Shown: one piece after another, positions 1 to 5,682 of the stretch
How positions within the stretch are numbered: position 1 is the stretch's first letter
Layout of the letters: the number at the start of each line of letters is the position of its first letter
NCBI GenBank assembly: GCA_900762945.1
Contig: CAAFIN010000076.1
Coordinates: forward strand, 1-5,910
Length of the DNA stretch: 5,910 bases
Direction: 5' to 3'
Source of the DNA: Clostridia bacterium
GTDB taxonomy: Bacteria; Bacillota; Clostridia; Christensenellales; Pumilibacteraceae
Position numbers and translations under genes: made by a program
Notes under the pieces: generated by a model
What the model was told of the DNA's origin: nothing
Seen by the model: only the letters and a program-made list of their open reading frames with translations
The model's database searches: none

Positions 1-29
1 CGGGGAGCAATCTATGATTGCGACCTGTG

Positions 30-70
30 GAGCGTGAGGATCCCCCGCATAGAACAAGTATTTATCCTTA
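30..70. repeat. Left copy of an inverted repeat found at both window edges
   Basis: Positions 30-45 read GAGCGTGAGGATCCCC. Their exact reverse complement lies at 5838-5853. After a diverged gap of 16 bases, TTATCCTTA (62-70) again matches the reverse complement of 5813-5821 at the same distance. Two exact blocks in identical spacing, separated by diverged bases, suggest two members of one dispersed intergenic repeat family in opposite orientation. No reading frame is present here. A GC palindrome, CCCGCGCGGG, follows at 72-81. The family is not one I can name. Confidence 0.6.
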
Positions 71-86
71 ACCCGCGCGGGCGCGG

Positions 87-185
87 ATATCACTTTCGAA
101 CGGAGTTCTGAAATATCACACGGCTAAGCCGTATATCACTTTTACAAAGCAAAAATATAACTTTCGGCATTAGCCGAAATATCGC
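87..185. repeat. Array of short palindromes separated by ATATCAC
   Basis: The motif ATATCAC occurs at 87-93, 113-119 and 133-139, with degenerate copies at 155-161 (ATATAAC) and 179-185 (ATATCGC). Each interval holds a different small palindrome: TTTC-GAAC against GTTC-T-GAAA (94-112), ACGGC-TAA-GCCGT (120-132), a weak TTTT/AAAA pair (140-154), and a perfect 7-bp stem TTTCGGC/GCCGAAA (162-179). The array ends against the mgtE stop codon, so it lies in the mgtE 3' untranslated region. Palindromic sequences of varying identity between constant linkers are unlike CRISPR. They look like an intergenic repeat that grows by adding hairpins, or a stack of mRNA-end structures. Confidence 0.6.
156..179 (-). 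terminator. Possible terminator or 3'-end hairpin of mgtE
   Basis: Read on the minus strand, TTTCGGC-TAAT-GCCGAAA forms a perfect 7-bp stem starting 6 bases after the mgtE stop codon. It is followed by GTTATATTTTT, an interrupted T-rich tail. The stem is short and the T run is not immediate, so it is a weak intrinsic terminator at best. The further hairpins of the same array downstream may add to 3'-end formation. Confidence 0.4.
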
Positions 186-1874
186 TTATACCGCAAGACC
201 GGACAGCATCGAAATGGCGATAAGGCAGTAAATGGACAGCGACAGCGCGTCGACGATGGTCGTGATGAACGGGCTTGCGACGACGGCGGGGTCGAGGTGG
301 CATTTCTTCGCGATAAGCGGCAGAGTGCAGCCGATAAGTTTCGCCAAAATTACGGTTGAGAGGAGCGCGAGGCAGATTACGAGCGCGACGGTAAAGCCGT
401 TGTTTATCGCCCACAGTCTGTCGACGATCATGAGTTTCGCAAAGCACGCTACGGCGAGGGTAAGCCCGAGCAAAATTGAAGCGCGGAGTTCTTTCCACAT
501 GACTTTGCCGAGATCCCGGAAACCGACTTCGCCGAGGGCAATGCCGCGGATAATCGTGACCGAAGCCTGCGAACCGGCGTTGCCGCCCGTGTCCATCAGC
601 ATAGGTATGGAAGCGGTGAGAATTATGCCGAAAACGGGCATATTCAGCGTTTCTTCGTTCGCCGAGATTATCATACCGGTGAACGTCGCGGAAATCATTA
701 GGAGCAACAGCCACGGTATGCGGTTGAGCCAGATTTTCCACACGCTGGTTTTGAGATACGGCTTGTCTGACGGCGTGACTGCGCTCATTTTCGCGATATC
801 TTCGGTGCTTTCGTCCTGCATGATCTGGATAGCGTCGTCGACGGTGACGATACCGACCAGCCGTTTTTCGCCGTCGACTACCGGCATTGCGAGGAAACCG
901 TATTTGGCGATCATATTCGAAACGTCCTCTTTGTCGGTGAGCGTTTCGACGTAAATCACGTTGTCCTCCATGATATCGCCGATTTTCGCTTCGGGCGAGG
1001 CGAGGAGCAAGTCTTTCGCCGAAACTATGCCGATCAGTTTCTTTTTATCGTCGGTAACGTACATTGTGTAGATCGTTTCTTTGTCTACGCCCGTTTTGCG
1101 GATCCGATCGAACGCGGCGGCTACCGTCATGGAACTGGTCAGTGACACGAACTCGATCGTCATAATGCTGCCCGCGCTGTCTTTGGGGTATTTCAGAATT
1201 TCGTTGATGTACGCGCGGGTTTCCGCGTCCGACTGCGCGATAATACGCTTGACGACGTTCGCCGGCATTTCCTCGATAAGATCGACCGTATCGTCGAGGA
1301 ACAGTTCGTCCATGACCGCCTTAAGTTCGATATCGTTCAGCGAGCGTATAAGCGCTTCTTTGCTGTCGCCGCTCATCTCGACGAACGTTTCCGCGGCGAG
1401 ATCTTTGGGAAGTATGCGGAAAATCAGGACGACTTCCTCTTTGGGAACTTCGTCGAAAATTTCCGCCAGATCCGTGGGGTTAAACTCTTTAAGAAGCGGC
1501 TTTAATACCGTAAAATTCCGCTCTTGCAGAAGTTTCAGTATTTCGTCCTCTTCGGCGATTCTGCGCGCGACTCCCGCGGGCAGATCTTCCACCATGTCCA
1601 CGGTGTCCTCGACGGACATTTCGTCCATAACGCGGTCGAGTTCATTGTCCTTAAGCAGCGTAATAATACGTTCTTTAAGGCTCACGTCGTCGTCGAGTTT
1701 AACCAGAAAATCCGCGGTTTCGTCGGGTGAGAATCCGCGGCAGGCTTTCTTCAGTTCTTCGTCGTTAAGACCGCCCAAAAACTCCGACAGAGCGTCGGGC
1801 GTGGCGGTATCGAGGGCTTTCGCGAGTTCCGCGTAGTCCTCTGCCGCCAAAAGGTCGTACCATTCCTTATTCAT
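186..1874 (-). CDS. mgtE: MgtE-family magnesium channel with duplicated N domain
   Basis: This 562-residue protein is a Mg2+-selective channel of the cytoplasmic membrane that gates in response to intracellular Mg2+. Residues 115-211 form the usual helical MgtE N domain (FNPTDLAEIFDEVPKEE...). A CBS domain pair follows at about 238-295 and 298-355, ending in LVGIVTVDDA and the linker STEDIAKMSAV. The membrane domain (about 380-562) has five hydrophobic segments and the family signature DTGGNAGSQ (428-436). Asp542 (TTIVDALSL) matches the conserved pore aspartate, Asp432 of Thermus thermophilus MgtE. The usual family length is about 450 residues. The excess here is a second N-domain copy at residues 8-106; compare RVMDEMSVEDTVDMVEDLP (81-99) with AVMDELFLDDTVDLIEEMP (186-204). 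The start is the ATG at 1872-1874, the first ATG after an in-frame upstream TGA. A modest GGGA ribosome binding site lies 8 bases before it. It is monocistronic here. I am very sure of the family; Mg2+ rather than Co2+ as main substrate is by homology. Confidence 0.96.
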   Translation of the reverse strand: MNKEWYDLLAAEDYAELAKALDTATPDALSEFLGGLNDEELKKACRGFSPDETADFLVKLDDDVSLKERIITLLKDNELDRVMDEMSVEDTVDMVEDLPAGVARRIAEEDEILKLLQERNFTVLKPLLKEFNPTDLAEIFDEVPKEEVVLIFRILPKDLAAETFVEMSGDSKEALIRSLNDIELKAVMDELFLDDTVDLIEEMPANVVKRIIAQSDAETRAYINEILKYPKDSAGSIMTIEFVSLTSSMTVAAAFDRIRKTGVDKETIYTMYVTDDKKKLIGIVSAKDLLLASPEAKIGDIMEDNVIYVETLTDKEDVSNMIAKYGFLAMPVVDGEKRLVGIVTVDDAIQIMQDESTEDIAKMSAVTPSDKPYLKTSVWKIWLNRIPWLLLLMISATFTGMIISANEETLNMPVFGIILTASIPMLMDTGGNAGSQASVTIIRGIALGEVGFRDLGKVMWKELRASILLGLTLAVACFAKLMIVDRLWAINNGFTVALVICLALLSTVILAKLIGCTLPLIAKKCHLDPAVVASPFITTIVDALSLSIYCLIAISMLSGLAV

Positions 1875-1875
1875 T

Positions 1876-1913
1876 GCTTGTGTCCCGCAACCGATTTTCG
1901 TGGGAAGTCAAGC
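1876..1913 (-). promoter_or_regulatory. Hairpin that can sequester the mgtE ribosome binding site
   Basis: GCTTG (1913-1909) pairs with CAAGC (1880-1876). Inside it TCCC (1905-1902) pairs with GGGA (1886-1883), which is the only Shine-Dalgarno-like sequence before the mgtE ATG. The stem ends two bases before the start codon. Formation would hide the ribosome binding site, so it could act as a translation switch. It has only 9 clear pairs, so chance is possible. Confidence 0.4.
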
Positions 1914-1936
1914 GTGGGGTTCGGTAAAAGTCGTTA

Positions 1937-2011
1937 TTATCCGGCGAAGGCGCGCGAACAATAACGCTTATTACTCGGGGGATCCGCGCTTTTACTGCTA
2001 CCTGCGTCCAT
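1937..2011 (-). CDS. Possible 24-codon leader peptide upstream of mgtE
   Basis: An ATG at 2011-2009 opens a 24-codon frame ending in TAA at 1939-1937, wholly within the predicted mgtE leader. TAAGG sits 6 bases before the ATG and a stronger GGAGG lies 13 bases before it. Codons 10-12 encode Asp-Pro-Pro, and basic residues (Asn-Lys-Arg) follow shortly after. The frame crosses the 5' arm of the outer stem and all of the 5' arm of the 12-bp hairpin, and stops in that hairpin's 3' arm, so translation would melt it. A leader peptide with acidic and proline codons controls mgtA in Salmonella (MgtL). The analogy is only inference, since a 24-codon frame can easily arise by chance. Confidence 0.25.
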   Translation of the reverse strand: MDAGSSKSADPPSNKRYCSRAFAG

Positions 2012-2048
2012 TCGTTGCCTTACGCCTCCTTTTCAAGATTTCACTATC

Positions 2049-2077
2049 AGTATATGCTTTTTGCCGCGATAAGTCAA
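2049..2077 (-). promoter_or_regulatory. Sigma-A type promoter of mgtE
   Basis: On the minus strand TTGACT (2077-2072) and TATACT (2054-2049) are separated by exactly 17 bases. Each box matches the housekeeping consensus at five of six positions. Transcription is predicted to start near 2042, which defines the long mgtE leader. No other promoter of comparable quality lies between here and the mgtE start codon. Confidence 0.75.
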
Positions 2078-2137
2078 TCGAATTCGCTTCTCGTCACGAT
2101 TTTATCGGAAAAGTTCGGGTTAAGAGCAGAGAAACTA

Positions 2138-2166
2138 TTGTAATTTTCGGAAAAGTGTGTTACAAT
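2138..2166 (+). promoter_or_regulatory. Extended -10 promoter of the SNF2 gene
   Basis: TTGTAA (2138-2143) and TACAAT (2161-2166) are spaced by 17 bases, and TGT directly precedes the -10 box, giving the extended -10 form TGnTACAAT. The weak -35 (four of six) is offset by the extended -10. The start is predicted near 2173. The divergent mgtE promoter lies about 60 bases away, leaving a gap (2078-2137) in which I see no clear operator. Confidence 0.6.
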
Positions 2167-2176
2167 ACAATATAAC

Positions 2177-2203
2177 GCAAAAACGGCTTTGCGGCGTTTT
2201 TGC
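2177..2203 (+). promoter_or_regulatory. 5'-end hairpin of the SNF2 mRNA
   Basis: GCAAAAACG (2177-2185) and CGTTTTTGC (2195-2203) form a perfect 9-bp stem with a 9-nt loop. It starts only a few bases from the predicted transcription start. Such 5'-terminal stems commonly protect Gram-positive mRNAs from 5'-end-dependent decay. It could also act as a weak terminator, but the run of T is inside the stem and not after it. A nearly identical core sequence recurs downstream of the gene at 5457-5473. Confidence 0.5.
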
Positions 2204-2214
2204 ATCGATACGGC

Positions 2215-2219
2215 GGAGG
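2215..2219 (+). promoter_or_regulatory. Ribosome binding site of the SNF2 gene
   Basis: GGAGG lies 7 bases before the ATG at 2227, which is optimal spacing. It settles the start codon of the SNF2-family gene. Confidence 0.85.
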
Positions 2220-2226
2220 TTAAAGC

Positions 2227-5200
2227 ATGTTTTTCGATTTCGACGCGCTATATAACGAAACTCAGGGCGACGCGTTCGCGTCCGGCAAGAAGAAGTTTTA
2301 CGACAACAAGGTTAAAAGCATTACGACTGCCACGCGCGACGGCAAATTCGAAATTCTGTCCACCGTTCAGGGCGACAGACTCTATAACTGCAAGATAACT
2401 TTCGACGAGCAGGGTGGGCTGTACGACTACGAGTGCGACTGCGGCAAGTTCAACCTCGAGAGCGGACCGTGCAAGCATATCGTCGCCACCGCGCTTAGTT
2501 ACGAAGAACGCAATCCGCAAGTGCGCGAACCCGTCGATATCCGTAAAAAAACCGATCCCGGGGCGGTGAACCTCATCGCCGAGTACGGAAAGAAGAAACG
2601 CCGCAGATTTATCACCGGCGATTCGGTCAAGACCGAACTTATACCTTATCTCGAGATAGGCGACGGCGTGTCGTTGCGCTTTACGATAGGCAACAAGAAA
2701 CAGTATAACCTCAAAGACATTTCCGACTTCGTGTCGTGCGTGGCGGCTTGCGGTTACCGCCGCTACGGAGTCGACCTCGAACTATATCACAATATCGAGA
2801 ATTTCACGGACAACAGCAAAAAACTCGTGAATTTTCTGGTCAAAACTTATTCGGAAAAGATCGCGCTGGACGGCTCGTTCATGCGTTACAAGGACGAAAT
2901 CCGCTTGCTTACCGGCGACGTGGACGAATTTTTCGCGTTGTACGAAGGCTCGCTCGTGCATTTAGGCAAAACCGATCTCGTGCTTATCGAGCCGTTTACC
3001 GCCGCGTTCCCGGTCAAACTGATCGTATCGCGCGAGGACGGCGGGTACTCGGTCACGCTTTCCGAAACCGACTGTAAATTCCTCGACGGCAAGGATTACA
3101 AATACGTCCTCACCGAAAACCGCATTTACCGCGTGAGCGACGAGTACGACGCGGCGGTGCGCTCGTTCTTCGACTATATCGCCATGAAAAAACGGCTGTT
3201 CGTCGCCGACCACGATATGAGCGCGTTCTACAACAGCGTGATCTGCCAACTCAACGATTATATCGAAGTCGATTCGGGTACGATCGACCTTTCCGTGTAC
3301 GAAGCCGCTCCGCTCGTCACGAAAATTTATATCAACGGCAAGGAAGGAAGCGTGTATCTCGACGTGAAAGCGAGTTACGACGATAACCCGGTCGACCTTT
3401 TCTCCGACGTAATGGGCGTGGATTTCGTGCGCGACTGGGACACCGAAAACGCCATTCGCGGTATACTGGCGAAGTACTTTCCGCACTATCCGGACCTGTA
3501 CCTCGACGACGAAGCGGAGATTTTTACCTTTCTTTCCGAGGGAGTAAAGGAACTTTTCGAGTATGCCGAAGTGTTCGTCACAGACAGTATGAAAAAGATG
3601 CGTATACGCACTTCACCGCGTATCCACGTGGGCGTAAGGCTTACGAGCGACCTTCTCAATTTGCAGCTTTCCGCGGAAGGATACACCAGCGAAGAACTCG
3701 CGGCGATACTCGCGGCTTATCGCGAAAAGAAGCGTTATATCCGTCTCGGCGGCGGGTTCGTCAACCTCGAGGACAATTCCATCGAGGCGCTCAGCGAGAT
3801 TCTGGAAGTGGCGAAACTCACCGACGGGCAGTTCGAAATGCCGCGCTACTACGCGCCGTTCGTCAACAGCGAACTCAGGCAAGGCTTTTTCTCGCTCTCC
3901 CGCGATAGCGCGTTCAAGTCGCTGTTAAAGTCGCTCGAGTCCGTGGAAAATGCCGATATCGAAGTCCCCGAATCGTTGCGGTTGATTATGCGTAACTATC
4001 AGAAAACGGGCTACCGTTGGCTGAAAATGCTGAAAGAAAACGGCTTCGGCGGCATACTCGCCGACGATATGGGCTTGGGTAAGTCGCTTCAGGTCATCGC
4101 GCTTCTGTTGGAGGAGCGTTCGACCGCGCTTATCGTTTGCCCCACGACGCTGATGCTCAACTGGGTGGGCGAGATCGAGAAGTTCGCGCCGTCGCTGAAA
4201 ACGCTCGCCGTCATGGGCAGTCAGGAAGAACGCCGCGAGTGCATCGCGCGCGCAGCGGATTACGACGTGGTGATTACTTCCTACGACCTTATCCGCAGAG
4301 ATCACGAACTGTACGAGAATATCACGTTCGATTACGCGATCGCCGACGAAGCGCAGTTTATCAAAAACCCCGAAACCAAGAACGCCGTCGCGGTCAAGAA
4401 AATCAAGGCTAAGCACCGCTTCGCCCTTACCGGTACGCCGGTCGAGAACAACCTCGGCGAACTCTGGTCGATATTCGACTTTATTATGCCGTACTACCTC
4501 GGCAGTTACGGCTCGTTCCGCGACAAGTACGAAACGGACGTCGTGCGCGGCGACGAGGGCGCGACCGAACGGCTCAAACGCATCGTAAAGCCGTTTATCT
4601 TGCGCAGACTCAAAGCGGACGTATTAAAGGAACTGCCCGCGAAGATGGAAAGTATTCTCGACGCGCCGCTCGAGGGCGAACAGAAGAAACTGTACGAAGC
4701 GAACCTCTCGCTTATCCGCGAGAGCATGCGCTCGACCCCCGATATGAGCAGAGTAGTCGTGCTGTCAATGCTTACCAAACTCCGCCAGATCTGCTGCGAT
4801 CCGTCGCTCGTTTACCCCGATTATACCGGCAATTCCGCGAAAACCGACGCTTGTATGGAACTTATCGAAACCGCGGTCGAGGGCGGACACAAGATACTGC
4901 TGTTCTCGCAGTTCACCTCGATGCTGGACGTTATCCGCAGAAAACTGATGGAAAAGGGCATTTCGCACTACGTACTCAAGGGCGACACCCCCAAGTCCGA
5001 GCGACTGAGGCTCGTGAGCAAATTCAACGAGAACGACGTGAAAGTGTTCCTTATCTCGCTCAAAGCGGGCGGCACGGGCATCAACCTCACCGGCGCGGAC
5101 GTGGTTATCCACTACGACCCGTGGTGGAACGAGTCCGTCATGAATCAGGCGACCGACCGCGCTTACCGCATGGGTCAGCAAAAGAGCGTACAAGTCTATA

Positions 5201-5325
5201 AACTTATCGTCAAAGACAGCGTGGAAGAGAAGATCGTCAAACTTCAGGAGAAAAAATCCGCGCTCGCGGGGCTCGTCGTCGGCAAGGAAAACGGCATAAA
5301 AGAGATTATAGAACTATTGAACTAG
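2227..5325 (+). CDS. SWIM zinc finger SWI2/SNF2-family ATPase (HepA/RapA-like)
   Basis: The 1032-residue product is a bacterial SNF2-type, ATP-driven double-stranded DNA translocase of superfamily 2. A SWIM zinc finger at residues 70-84 shows Cys70-x-Cys72, then Cys82-x-His84. Residues about 130-540 correspond to the SNF2-associated region of bacterial members. The motor follows: motif I DDMGLGKS (613-620, Lys619), Ia LIVCPTT (635-641), II DEAQ (707-710, where DEAH is more usual), III LTGTPVENNLGELW (734-747), IV KILLFSQF (889-896), V ISLKAGGTGINLTGADVV (943-960), and VI QATDRAYRMGQ (974-984) with the arginine finger residues. All ATPase motifs look intact and the length is normal for SWIM-SNF2 proteins. 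It is not a processive helicase by family precedent. It may remodel protein-DNA or RNA polymerase complexes, as RapA does, but its cellular role cannot be read from the sequence. It stands alone, with no methyltransferase, nuclease or other defence partner in the window. Confidence 0.95.
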   Translation: MFFDFDALYNETQGDAFASGKKKFYDNKVKSITTATRDGKFEILSTVQGDRLYNCKITFDEQGGLYDYECDCGKFNLESGPCKHIVATALSYEERNPQVREPVDIRKKTDPGAVNLIAEYGKKKRRRFITGDSVKTELIPYLEIGDGVSLRFTIGNKKQYNLKDISDFVSCVAACGYRRYGVDLELYHNIENFTDNSKKLVNFLVKTYSEKIALDGSFMRYKDEIRLLTGDVDEFFALYEGSLVHLGKTDLVLIEPFTAAFPVKLIVSREDGGYSVTLSETDCKFLDGKDYKYVLTENRIYRVSDEYDAAVRSFFDYIAMKKRLFVADHDMSAFYNSVICQLNDYIEVDSGTIDLSVYEAAPLVTKIYINGKEGSVYLDVKASYDDNPVDLFSDVMGVDFVRDWDTENAIRGILAKYFPHYPDLYLDDEAEIFTFLSEGVKELFEYAEVFVTDSMKKMRIRTSPRIHVGVRLTSDLLNLQLSAEGYTSEELAAILAAYREKKRYIRLGGGFVNLEDNSIEALSEILEVAKLTDGQFEMPRYYAPFVNSELRQGFFSLSRDSAFKSLLKSLESVENADIEVPESLRLIMRNYQKTGYRWLKMLKENGFGGILADDMGLGKSLQVIALLLEERSTALIVCPTTLMLNWVGEIEKFAPSLKTLAVMGSQEERRECIARAADYDVVITSYDLIRRDHELYENITFDYAIADEAQFIKNPETKNAVAVKKIKAKHRFALTGTPVENNLGELWSIFDFIMPYYLGSYGSFRDKYETDVVRGDEGATERLKRIVKPFILRRLKADVLKELPAKMESILDAPLEGEQKKLYEANLSLIRESMRSTPDMSRVVVLSMLTKLRQICCDPSLVYPDYTGNSAKTDACMELIETAVEGGHKILLFSQFTSMLDVIRRKLMEKGISHYVLKGDTPKSERLRLVSKFNENDVKVFLISLKAGGTGINLTGADVVIHYDPWWNESVMNQATDRAYRMGQQKSVQVYKLIVKDSVEEKIVKLQEKKSALAGLVVGKENGIKEIIELLN

Positions 5326-5355
5326 TGATAGGGTTAGTTTAGCCATCACCAGTAA

Positions 5356-5464
5356 TTTTTGCAGACAATATGACGGCTAATTATGCGTTAAACTCCGCTC
5401 CGCGTACGCCCGGTACGCGTTCGGTCGTTTGCCTTTAATTATCTCGCCATCTTGACCGCAAAAA
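5356..5464. repeat. Long imperfect palindrome inside the MITE-like element
   Basis: TTTTTGC (5356-5362) pairs with GCAAAAA (5458-5464). The arms continue inward with interrupted pairing, including ATAATTA-like and AAAC/GTTT blocks. At the centre CGCGTAC (5401-5407) and GTACGCG (5413-5419) form a perfect 7-bp stem around the loop GCCCG. Single-stranded DNA or RNA from here would fold into one hairpin of about 109 nt with internal loops. The function is unknown. Confidence 0.55.
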
Positions 5465-5473
5465 CGCTTTGCG

Positions 5474-5526
5474 CCTTAAAAACAGTCTTTTCCGCGCGAA
5501 AGCACGGAAAAGACTGTTTTTTAAGG
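5474..5526 (+). terminator. Strong, probably bidirectional terminator after the SNF2 gene
   Basis: The arm 5478-5494 (AAAAACAGTCTTTTCCG) pairs perfectly over 17 bp with CGGAAAAGACTGTTTTT. The stem extends to 5474 and 5526 with one bulged T. The tip folds as GC-GAAA-GC, a GNRA tetraloop, above a single C-A mismatch. U-rich tracts arise on both strands because the stem base is A/T, so it should end transcription from either side. It lies about 150 bases after the SNF2 stop codon and upstream of the small RNA promoter, insulating the two units. Confidence 0.8.
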
Positions 5527-5562
5527 TTATTAGTGATGGCTAAAATAACCCTAGCGATAAAA

Positions 5563-5647
5563 ATATTGCAAATTCGGCTTTCGACATTGCAAATATTGCT
5601 TTATTGCAGTAAATCGAAAAAAATTTAAAAAAAGTTTTAAAAAACTC
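5563..5647 (+). promoter_or_regulatory. AT-rich upstream region with ATTGC repeats and A-tracts
   Basis: ATTGC occurs at 5565, 5586, 5595 and 5603. The first two are part of ATTGCAAAT and are exactly 21 bases apart, about two helical turns. A-tracts (5615-5644) then run up to the -35 box. The A-tracts resemble an UP element that boosts RNA polymerase binding. The repeats could be operator sites or just AT-rich sequence. Confidence 0.35.
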
Positions 5648-5676
5648 TTGACAAACGAAATCGATAGGTATATAAT
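5648..5676 (+). promoter_or_regulatory. Consensus sigma-A promoter driving a small RNA
   Basis: TTGACA (5648-5653) and TATAAT (5671-5676) are both perfect consensus boxes with the ideal 17-base spacer. They are preceded by A-tracts. Predicted initiation is at G5683, which is the first base of a hairpin. No protein-coding gene follows within the window, so this strong promoter points to a non-coding transcript or to a leader for a gene beyond the edge. Confidence 0.85.
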
Positions 5677-5682
5677 GTACCC

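Larger units (their letters stand above)
1875..2042 (-). promoter_or_regulatory. Structured 5' leader of mgtE, candidate regulatory RNA
   Basis: The predicted mgtE transcript starts near 2042, giving a leader of about 168 nt, long for an unregulated gene. On the minus strand GTAAAAG (1995-1989) can pair with CTTTTAC (1930-1924). Nested inside is a 12-bp hairpin in which CGTTATTGTTCG (1966-1955) pairs with CGGATAATAACG (1943-1932) using two GU pairs, with an 11-nt loop and ACTTTTA right after the stem. A third hairpin (1913-1876) covers the mgtE ribosome binding site. Known Bacillota mgtE genes are often controlled by the M-box riboswitch. I looked for its conserved blocks and did not find them. 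The leader may therefore be a different sensor, a leader-peptide attenuator, or structure without regulatory function. Confidence 0.5.
5329..5553. mobile_element. MITE-like 225-bp element with terminal inverted repeats
   Basis: The left end (5329-5349) begins TAGGGTTAGTTTAGCC and the right end (5533-5553) is its reverse complement with one mismatch, 20 of 21 positions. Both outer ends are TA, as expected for a TA target duplication of the IS630/Tc1-mariner type, although TA is too short to prove duplication. The interior has no credible coding frame but holds a long imperfect palindrome (5356-5464) and a terminator hairpin (5474-5526). The left end starts 3 bases after the SNF2 stop codon, so the gene is intact and the element supplies its terminator. 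No transposase is present, so if mobile it would need one elsewhere. It could instead be a folded 3' untranslated region. Confidence 0.5.

Noticed and set aside
87..185. CRISPR array
   Set aside because: The repeat is only 7 bases and the intervals are 13-19 bases and self-complementary. No cas genes are present.
232..1836. Long plus-strand frames (232-954 and 1081-1836) opposite mgtE
   Set aside because: They are antisense shadows of mgtE's codon bias, rich in Ser and Arg with no domain, while the mgtE frame has clear family motifs throughout.
1975..1985. Third copy of the edge repeat in the mgtE leader (GGATCCCCCG shared with 38-47)
   Set aside because: Only 10 bases match and the flanks do not align, so chance is likely.
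1875..2042. M-box (ykoK) magnesium riboswitch in the mgtE leader
   Set aside because: The conserved M-box blocks, such as GUUAGGUGAGGCUCCU and GCUGCUGCCC, are not visible. The yybP-ykoY manganese motif is also absent. A covariance model search could overturn this.
1900..2175. 91-codon plus-strand frame in the divergent intergenic region
   Set aside because: It is antisense to the mgtE leader and overlaps both promoters, and its composition is not protein-like.
2736..5201. Several frames of 66-174 codons on both strands overlapping the SNF2 gene
   Set aside because: All lie within the verified SNF2 coding sequence in other frames and show no domains.
2227..5325. SNF2 protein as part of a phage defence system such as DISARM
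   Set aside because: No methyltransferase, nuclease, phospholipase-like or other partner gene lies in the window, and the SWIM-SNF2 architecture is common in housekeeping contexts.
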